NCBI RefSeq assembly: GCF_027172205.1
Contig: NC_070616.1
Span: forward strand, 15,118,001 to 15,182,000
Source: Podarcis raffonei
Taxonomy: Eukaryota; Chordata; Lepidosauria; Squamata; Lacertidae
DNA: 64,000 nucleotides
Reading direction: 5' to 3'
Below the pieces are notes generated by a model. It saw nothing but the letters and a program-made list of their open reading frames with translations, did no database searches and was not told where the DNA came from. Below, in pieces: positions 56,032-64,000 of the stretch. A program made the translations under genes and the position numbers. The stretch's first letter is position 1, and the number at the start of each line of letters is the position of its first letter.

Positions 56032-57800
56032 ATGGCGGCCGGGGCGCTGCTGCTGCTGCGGCGGGGGAGCGGCGGCCGCCTCCGCCTCAGCGCCTTCCCA
56101 GCCCAAGGGGGCCGTTCCCGCCTTTTTTTCCTCAGGTGAGGGGGAAGCTGCGGGGGAGGGAGGGGTGAAAAGTGGCGGGAAGGTCGAGCGACGGGTGCGG
56201 GGGAGAGGAGAGCCTTTTCTTTTTGGCGCGCGCTCTTTCCTCCCCCCCTCGCGGCTCAAGGTCACGGGCTGGTCAGGTGGTTTATTGCTTCCTCCCCCAA
56301 CAGCGCTTCAGAGTAATCAATTGTGGGAATGGGGGGGGGGGGTCTCATCGTCTCTTGTCTTCCCCGCTCATATTATTCAATAAACAGCGTCTTTTACACA
56401 CACATATATATACACGTACACACACCCTCCGTCTCCACACGGAGGAGGGGGTGTGTACATTGGCTCAGCCCGCCTCACGCAGAAGACCCCCAACCATTAA
56501 TAATGGGGAGGTTGCCTCATGGCTATCCGCCTCCACATATTTTACGGTGTAAAAGTGTTCTACCTCGGAGCCCCCACCTATTATTAACCCTTGTCCCCAC
56601 CCCATTGTAGGGGGTCACTCCATTTATCTCTTGGCTAATCCTCTACACACTCCCATCTAAATTATGGGGGTCGGAGAGACCCCCCACACCCCTTTTCCTT
56701 TCTCACATTGTATTATTACTGTTGTTGTAAGCCATCTTGTATGATCGTTGTTATTTATTAAATTTATTAGCTGCTTTTTTGCCACGGCAGCACAAACGGA
56801 GTTGTAATATTTTATGCATATGGGGGAAAATAAAAATAAAGACAATTCTGTTTTTTTAAGATGGATTAAAACATCCCACCCATGCAAAAAGGCCTCAGGT
56901 AATTAATTAAAAGCCAAAGGTTTTTTTTTTTTTTTTAAATTTATTGGTTTTTCCCCACACATAATACAAGACAATACAACACAATACAAGACATACAAAC
57001 ATATAAACACGTATAATTTCTTAACCTTTCATTTCTTAAGCCTTCTTTCAGCGACTTCCCCATACCTCCCCTTTCTGCATCCCTGTTATCAATCTTTTCA
57101 GCATCCCCTAATTTCAATATAATACTTTCTTTAGATCTTATTTCTCATATCCAATTGCTAATCGCTGCAATTCTTTTTTGCATTACCCAAAACATTTTAG
57201 CATTCATTAATTTTACAACAGTTCTTGAGATAAATTTTAAACTTCTTCCAATCTTCTTCCACCGTCTCTTTCCCTTGGTCACGGATTCTGCCGGTCATCT
57301 CAGCCAGTCCCATATAGTCTATTACCTTAGTCTGCCAAAAAGCCAAAGGTTTGATGAGAAAAAATAATGTTTTTGCCTGGAGACTAAATATATTGTTATT
57401 GTTGCTTATTAGTCTTAAGAGGTTATTTTGGGGACTGAAATAATGCCAATTGAAATTATAATAACGAAATTATAATAACGGTAGCTTTATTTATTCAATG
57501 GGGTTTTTTTCGCTTTCCTTTGGGTCCTAAATAATAATGATAATGAGCCACCCAGGGTTCTTTGAGGAGGAAGGACGAGATATGAATGGATTGATTTTTA
57601 TTTTTTTAAGGACCTCAACCAAATTTACTTATGTGGCCTGGGAACTTGCTTCAAGGGGTGGTGGTAAAAATCACTCTAATAGATAAAATAAACAAATGCA
57701 ATTAAAGATTCTAGAAAATGCCTTCTGTGTTCTGGACAAATGTTAACAGGAACACTCCCTATGTTTGTAAAACATGTTGAGGTTGTTGTTGTTTTAAACA

Positions 57801-57854
<54 letters not shown>

Positions 57855-60148
57855 GTTATTAAATGAATAATTATGCTGATAATGATCCCTGCTGTTTATT
57901 CTAGTGTCCCATTTAACAGGAGGGATGAACTGTATATTCCTGTGTCAGCTGCCTTCCTATCTTAATTCAAAAGAAATAAAGTTTTTAATTGGAGGTGGAG
58001 AGATATCTGTCACTTCATGAGCCCTTGCAATTGAGTCAGATAGATTTAAATACTCATGTGGCAAATTGTTAAAATGATTGCTCATTGATTTTGTTGCCTA
58101 TAACTGATGTATGCTGTTCCAACCAATCTGTAAAGCTGTATCATGACATGGTCAAGACAGCAAACTAAACTAAATTGAAAAATGCTTTAGGTTTCTAGAA
58201 GCAAATGTTGTTTAGGGTTGAAAAATCCATTATTCTCCAATATCAACTTTTTCAGTTGCCTAGGATTTTCCTACCCCTTGGGAAGAGTTCTGCTAGTGTG
58301 TGAATAAGGATGTGGTTTTGCTTAACACTTTTACTTTCAGCAAACTCTGTAACCATCACATAATCCTCCCTGACTTTCATGGAAGATAAGGATACATGCA
58401 CTCCAGGGCACAAGTGGTGGGAAATTAGATGCACTGTCTTCCTCAAGATAACAAGTAGTGTAGTTTGGAGGTTTGTGGGTTTGATTTCAGTTTCATCTTT
58501 GATTTTCAGTTGTGCCACACAGTACAATTTTGTTACTGCAAATAACTGGGTATTATAATCATGCTTGAAAGCTTTAACTAATCCTCTCCCCAGTAAATCA
58601 GTAGACAAGCAAAAACTCCTGAACAACAGCTGTTACTGCTCTCTGTTTTCTGCCCCAGACCTAATTAAAATGAAGCTTTTGAGATTACTTTTACTTCCAG
58701 TTTATATCATAGCTCCACACAATGGAAAAACTCTAATTTCATTTTCTAGAGAAGTAACTATGCTAGCCTGTTACACAAAATAGATCTGTAGTACCTTAAA
58801 GTCTGACAAACTTTTATTATGGTATAAGCTTTCATGAACTAGAGCTCACTTACATATATCAGCCTGGATAGTTCAGTTGGTTAGAGCATGGTGCTGCTAA
58901 TGCCAAGCTTGCAGGTTTGATCCGCATATGGGACAACTGCATGTTCCTACAGTGCAGGGGGGTTGGACTAGATAACTCTTTCAACTTCACAATTTTATGA
59001 TTCTGACATGTACAGAGTGTGGTGTCAGAAGAACTGGACAATGGTGTTCAATATATGGGTCAGAAGCAGTCCATGTATTCAAATAGGTACCACTATGGCG
59101 GGAAGGTAAACGACGTTTCCATGTGCTCTGGTTTCCGTCTTGGTGTTCCATTGCGCCAGAAGCGGTTTAGTCATGCTGGCCACATGTCTGTAGACAAACA
59201 CTGGCTCCCTTGACCTGAAAGTGAGATGAGCACTGCAATCCCATAGTCGCCTTTGACTGGACTTAACCGTGCAGGGGTCCTTTACCTTTTAGTACTCAAA
59301 TCATTGGTTGAATGATTTGATTAAAAATATTTTGATTGACTAAAAAGATGCCACCAGATTAATTGGTTGGCAAATTTAAAAGTAGCTAATAATACAAGTT
59401 CTTGTATAAGCAAATGGCCTTGGCAAGATGAGGCCTCCGTGGTTGTCTATGAGAGAAGCGGGGAGGCAAGCAACAACTATTTAAAAATACTGACTTGGTT
59501 TTATTTATGACTACTTTATCATATATACATTTTAAATATTTTGGCTGAAGTCCAATGCATATTAACTTTGGGGTAAGTCCTGCTGAACATAATGGGACTT
59601 CATTCTGATTAAACTTTCATAAGATTGGTCTGTTGATCTACTGATGAGTCAGCTCAAACTCCTATGATTAGTAAACTAAGACTAATGTAGTCAGGTTGAA
59701 ATAAAGCTAGGTGAATCTTGTGTATTCCAGAGATAATGTGAAAAACACCTTCCAGTAGCTGGGAGGCTAATCAGGAATCTGCTCTTTGCTGCACCACTTC
59801 TCAATCCTGATAAAAATGAAACAGGAATGAAGCTTACACAAGTTCTAGAACAATGTTTGTCTTGCTCACTTGCAGGGGCCTTGTGTCGTCAAACAGCCGA
59901 TCTGCAGAAGACAGCTGGTTAAAATCACTTTTTGTCCGCAAAGTTGATCCCAGGAAAGATGCTCACTCCAACCTCTTAGCCAAACGGGAGACCAGCAGTC
60001 TTTATAAAATACAGTGTGAGCTGCTCTTTTTTATATTTCTCCTTTGTCTGTCTTTCTTTTTTTCTTTCTCTCAGCATTTAATGATGACTTTTCCTGTTTC
60101 AGTTCACAATGTCAAACCAGAATGCCTAGAATCCTACAACAAGCTTTG
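56032..60148 (+). CDS. NIPSNAP2: NIPSNAP2, first three coding exons
   Basis: NIPSNAP2 (GBAS) is a mitochondrial protein linked to respiration and to mitophagy signalling when displayed on damaged mitochondria. Exons 56032-56135, 59876-60015 and 60103-60148 join with GT/AG sites. Exon 1 reads [20 protein letters not shown], an Arg- and Leu-rich, acid-free presequence for mitochondrial import. Exon 2 carries [20 protein letters not shown] and [15 protein letters not shown], and exon 3 [14 protein letters not shown], all as in human NIPSNAP2. Exon 1 is more variable than the rest, as expected of a presequence. The remaining exons, with the dimeric alpha-beta barrel NIPSNAP domain, lie off the right edge. 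Confidence 0.94.
56909..57352 (-). mobile_element. 5'-truncated LINE-1 3' UTR with perfect target duplication
   Basis: AAAAGCCAAAGGTTT occurs at 56909-56923 and 57338-57352. Between them a poly(T) run at 56920-56936 (poly(A) on the minus strand) is followed by a C- and T-rich 3' UTR-like stretch without a coding frame. Structure and TSD fit L1 retrotransposition. It lies in NIPSNAP2 intron 1. Confidence 0.7.
57806..57852. repeat. (AT)n microsatellite
   Basis: About 23 uninterrupted AT units in NIPSNAP2 intron 1, an expected length-variable site. Confidence 0.9.
58735..58860. repeat. relative of the 19104 retroposon
   Basis: AGATCTGTAGTACCTTAAAG, GTATAAGCTTTCATGAACTA and AGAGCTCAC follow the order of the words in the left arm of the hairpin at 19104-19217, but without an inverted second arm. 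Confidence 0.45.
58862..59005 (+). mobile_element. tRNA-Ile-derived SINE
   Basis: TAGTTCAGTTGGTTAGAGCA, TGGTGCTGCTAATGCCAAG and GCAGGTTTGATCCGC follow tRNA-Ile closely. The tail GTGCAGGGGGGTTGGACTAG and TTTCAACTTCACAATTTTATGATTCT matches that of the tRNA-Lys SINE at 43370-43495. Confidence 0.6.
59085..59298 (+). mobile_element. Sauria-type SINE, 5'-truncated and older
   Basis: AATAGGTACCACTATGGCGG, GAAGGTAAACGACGTTTCC and CAGGGGTCCTTTACCTTTT form the 3' two thirds with several substitutions. The tRNA-like head is missing. Confidence 0.75.
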
Positions 60149-60661
60149 GTAAGTCTGAATGCTATGCTGGAACATTTGTGGGGTTAAAATCTGGAGCCTT
60201 GTTAGTTACTAAACTCATACAAACTTACCTCAGTATACAGTTCGCTGGATTCAGTGAGAATTACTTCTGAGTAAACTTGCATAGGATTAGGAAGGGGCAG
60301 AGGAATCCTAACTGGGCTGGGGAAGTGGTGAATCTGGCAGCATATCCCCATATCCCTTGCCCCATCTTGTTATGGTGGCTTTCATCTTGATGGCAGTACT
60401 TAAAAGCTCTCTTTAAGCTCATTGATGGCAACTACCCAGCAGCACACAGGTCACTGCCACCCTGGCAGTTTTTTTTGGTGCTGTGGTTTGGAGAAGAGAG
60501 AACACAGTGGTGGTGGGTGGGGTCTTCCAAGTCTCAGTAGAGACTCTAGCAGCCCCTCACTTACTTTATATACCATACCTTATGCAAATGAGAGAAAAGT
60601 CTGCCTCTTCACCAGGTATATGCTAGACTATTCAAGGGTTAGCATAAGGGAAGAGTTAGCA

Positions 60662-60795
60662 TAAGGTTACCAGATTTTTTTTCAATGAATCTGGGGACAC
60701 TTTTCAACTTCCTATTAAATAGATGGACTTTGTCAGGGGACTGATTTGTAAATCCGGGGACTGTCCCCGGGAAACGGGGACATCTGATAACCTTA
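60662..60795. mobile_element. MITE with AAGGTTACCAGA ends
   Basis: TAAGGTTACCAGATTTTTTT at the left and ACATCTGATAACCTTA at the right. The inside GGGACTGTCCCCGGGAAACG is the reverse of the copy at 54032-54154. It lies in NIPSNAP2 intron 3. Confidence 0.75.
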
Positions 60796-60879
60796 AATTA
60801 GCATCCACAACAAAAAAGGGCTGGCTGGTGAGCCAACCAACATTTGTGCATCTCTTGGGATTGTTGTTAATTTCTGTAC

Positions 60880-61140
60880 CACAAATTTATGCAGTATAAA
60901 TTAAAGAAGGATATTGACCAGCTGGAACGGGTGACTGATATGATAAAGTGTCTGGAAACCAACATTATGAGAAGCGTTGTGTATGTTTAGTCTGGAGATT
61001 AGAAGGCTGAGAGGTGAAATGATAGGCATCCTCAAATATCTGAAGGGCTGTCACATGGAAGATGGAGCAAGGGTTGCAGAGGGTAGGGCCTGTACTGATG
61101 GATTTGAATCACAAGAAAACGACTAAACATTAGTGTGATG
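60880..61140 (+). mobile_element. CR1-like LINE ORF2 end
   Basis: GAAGGATATTGACCAGCTGG, GTGTATGTTTAGTCTGGAGA and GGCTGAGAGGTGAAATGATA with AGGGCTGTCACATGGAAGAT are the conserved nucleotide words of the end of CR1 ORF2. Several stops. It abuts the Ty3/gypsy fossil. Confidence 0.55.
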
Positions 61141-64000
61141 GGATGGTGAGCTGCTTGTGCGTAAAATCCTAGTCCCTCAGAGTTTGGCTAAGTCCACAAA
61201 CCTCTGTCTCTGACGGAGCTCCTTAAGCATGGCTCCATCAGTCGCTCGTTGAATCGGACAGTGGGCGTTTACGGAACTTCTTCCAGCATAAAAGCTCCTT
61301 AACGGAAACGCGTCTTCTGGACTCTCGGCGTGACAGTTTCCGGCGAGGGGTGGGTGTCCCTACAGGAGGTCTTGAAACCTCCCCACTGTTTTCGCTTGAA
61401 GTGTCTCTGAGCCCTCCCTCCGACTCACTTTCCCTTGGAACTCCACTTCTCCCCCTGCTGGTCCCCTCCTCAGCTGAATGGTCTCTCTCACCCTCTGTGA
61501 GCCCTTTCACCTCCTGCGTCTCAGATGGCAGTTCCCTGACATCCACCTCCCCTCCAGGGCCCCCTTCACCCCCTTCCCTCCCCTCCTCTGCGGGAGGCGA
61601 GGGAGCAAAACCCCTGAATGAACCTCCCTCATCTTCCGAAGTTTCGAACACTTCCCTCCACCTCTTGCTGTTACCGGTTTCCAAGTACTCCTCCTCATCG
61701 GAGTCTGTTCCTCCTTCCAACTCCGATTCCCTGAATCCTTCCAGTTCCTCCTCATCGTCGGTGGTGCCAAAGTACTCCCTCCGGAACCTCGCTACTGGCT
61801 GAGGTTTCCTGGGGAACCTTTGGTGGAACGTTTCGATCAAGATCTCGTCACGGACCTCCTCTGCCGTCACCCAGGTGTTTTCCGACTCCGGTTCCCCTTC
61901 CCACGCGACCAAATACTCCACCTGATTACCCTTCCACCTGGAGTCGATGATTTCCGCCACATGGTTGCTGCTTTCCCTTTCTTCTATGGCTGGCCCCCGT
62001 GTGGATACCCCTTCACCTTCCCCCCTATATGGTGACAGTAATGACCTGTGGAATACTGGGTGCAGTTTCATGTGGTTCGGTAACCGGAGTCTGAAAGCCA
62101 CTGGGTTGACCTGTTGGATGACCTCAAATGGTCCCAATCTTTTGGGTCTCAATTTCTTGCAACCCCCCTTGAACGGCAACCCTTGGGTTGATAGCCAGAC
62201 CTGACTCCCCACCCTAATGGTTTCACCTTCCCTTCTGCTCTTGTCTGCCTGCCTCTTATATTCTTCTTTGGCCCTTTCTAAGTTGAGTTGGAGTTGACGA
62301 TGGATCGCTTCCATTTCTTCTACAAAATGTTCAGCGGCCGGGACACTCCATCTCTCCCCTCCTCCCCCTGGAAACGCCCTGGGGTGGTACCCATAATTAG
62401 CGAAAAAGGGGCTCATCCCGGTGGACACATTCTCTGCATTATTGTAAGCAAATTCCGCTAGCGCCAACTTTTCGACCCAATCGTTCTCTCTGTCATTGAC
62501 ATAACACCTCAGGTATTGTTGGAGGATACCGTTTGCCCTCTCCGCCTGCCCATTGGTCTCAGGGTGCCTGGCAGTCGAAAAGTTGACCTCTACGTGCAAC
62601 AAGCTCATAAGTTTCCTCCAGAATCTGGACGTGAACTGTTTCCCTCTGTCGGAGACCACCCTCAAGGGGGCGCCATGCAGCCTAAAAATATGTTCTACAA
62701 ACAATTTCGCTGTCTCTTCCGCCGTGACTGCATGTGAGCAAGCTACAAAGTGACCCATCTTAGTTAACAGGTCTACTACGACTAGTATGGCGGTTTTCCC
62801 CTGGGATTTAGGCAGATCCGTCATAAAATCTATCGATACCGCCTCCCACGGTCGTTCTGGTGTGGGTAACGGTTCTAATAACCCCGCTGGTGCCCGCCTT
62901 TCTCCTTTGGCTCTCTGGCATTGGTCACACCTTCTCACATACTCCCGTACATCCTCCCTCACCTTGGGCCACCAAAACTCCCTGGTCACCAACCACATGG
63001 TCTTGTGTTGCCCAAAATGCCCCGCTGTGGGATTGTCGTGCAGCTGTTTGAGTACTCTCCCCCTCAATTCCCCTTCGGGTATATATAGAGCCCCTTTGTA
63101 ATACAATGCCCCGTTTCTTTCTTCAAAACCTCCGGGGTCTTCTCCCTCTCTCCTTAAACCTCTGAGCTTATCCTGGGCGTATTCATCATTTACCGTTCCC
63201 TCTACCAGCTCCCTTTGCCCCACCCAGGCCGCCCCACACACCCAGTGGTCCTCTGGGATAATATGTCTCTCTTCAGGCGCTCCCTCCCCCTCCAAATATT
63301 CAGGTTTGCGAGAGAGAGCGTCCGCTCTGATGTTTTCTGGACCTGGCACATAGCAGATTTCAAAATGGAATTTGGAGAACTCCTGGGCCCATCTCACTTG
63401 TCGTTGGTTGAGCACTCGTGCCGTTCTCCAATACTCCAAATTCTTGTGGTCCGTACACACTTGCACCTTATGCTGTGCGCCAATTAGTAAGTGTCTCCAT
63501 CTCCGGAACGCTTCGTGAATGGCGAGTAGTTCTCGGTCATATACGGTGTAGTTCCTCTCGGATTTGTTCAGCTTACGCGAAAAGAAGGCACAAGGTCTCC
63601 ATTCCGACTTATTGCTCCCTGGCTGAAGCAGCACCGCCCCCACCGCCCGGTCTGAGGCATCAGTTTCCACTCTCATGGGTTTTTGTAAATCCACATGCAG
63701 GAGCTGTTCTTCCGAAGCGAATGCCCTTTTCAATTCCTCAAATGCTTGCTCCGCCTCCGCCGTCCAAACGAATTTCTTCTTGCTGCTTAGACAGTCCGTG
63801 ATGGGAGCCGTTAAGTGGGCAAAGTTCTTGATGAATTTACGGTAAAAGTTCCCAAACCCTAAGAACCTTTGCACATCCTTTTTCGTTTTTGGTGTCTTCC
63901 ATTCCAGCACCGCCTGGACCTTGCCTGGATCCATGGCTAATCCCTTGTCTGATAAGCGGTACCCCAGGAATTCCACCTCCTTGGTGTGAAACTGACACTT
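61140..64000 (-). mobile_element. Ty3/gypsy chromovirus fossil, pol 3' part, runs off right edge
   Basis: A minus-strand pol frame covers 63976-61238. In order it carries the end of the reverse transcriptase region, an RNase H domain (VETDASDRAVGAVLLQ, CTDHKNLEYW), the integrase zinc finger (HFGQHKTMWLV, CDQCQRAKGE), the integrase core (SIDFMTDLPKS, VVSDRGKQFTS, HPETNGQAERANG), and a chromodomain (EIIDSRWKGNQVEYLVAWEG). An acidic Ser/Glu-rich tail of about 190 residues follows. The chromodomain marks it as a chromovirus. The visible stretch looks whole; gag, protease and the 5' end lie off the window and the 3' LTR was not identified with certainty. It looks comparatively young. It sits antisense in NIPSNAP2 intron 3. 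Confidence 0.88.

Noticed and set aside
55951-56383. Long frames on both strands over 55951-56383
   Set aside because: They are shadows of the CpG-rich NIPSNAP2 promoter and exon 1; only the frame from 56032 matches NIPSNAP2.
61238-63976. A 912-codon open frame as a possible host gene
   Set aside because: RNase H, integrase and chromodomain in this order mark a Ty3/gypsy chromovirus fossil.

Overview
This is nuclear DNA of a squamate reptile, most likely a lizard. It holds intron-rich vertebrate genes in a dense background of reptile repeats: Sauria-type SINEs, a Bov-B (RTE) LINE fragment, L2-, CR1- and L1-type LINEs, MIR-like SINEs and many TIR-bearing MITEs. I cannot name the genus. There is no prokaryotic gene structure and no CRISPR array.

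Host genes from left to right: TYW1 (minus strand, 5' part only, 8015 down to 2847, continuing off the left edge); SBDS (plus, complete, five coding exons, 9665-13991); a merlin-type FERM gene here called NF2-like (minus, 17 coding exons in my model, 40987 down to 16587, polyadenylation near 14.7 kb); MRPS17 (plus, 5' UTR exon near 51.3 kb, CDS 52791-53375); NIPSNAP2 (plus, first three coding exons 56032-60148, continuing off the right edge). TYW1 and SBDS are head to head, SBDS and NF2-like are tail to tail, and NF2-like and MRPS17 are head to head.

The main biological point is the NF2-like gene. Its splice sites and phases match NF2, and it lies one gene away from NIPSNAP2. In human, NF2 lies beside NIPSNAP1 on 22q12. 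This looks like the genome-duplication sister of NF2, missing from the equivalent human region. Its FERM and helical parts are intact. The best model of its 3' end replaces the usual merlin C-terminus with a different 61-residue exon and an 11-residue terminal exon.

The rest is repeat history. An L1 with an open ORF1 enters at the left edge. A 486-codon L2 reverse transcriptase ORF sits in an NF2-like intron. A chromodomain Ty3/gypsy fossil lies antisense in NIPSNAP2 intron 3 and runs off the right edge. Several insertions are nested and have readable target-site duplications, so their order can be worked out. The genes do not form an operon. Their products act in tRNA wybutosine synthesis (TYW1), 60S ribosome maturation (SBDS), cortical and growth-control signalling (NF2-like), the mitochondrial small ribosomal subunit (MRPS17) and mitochondrial homeostasis (NIPSNAP2).
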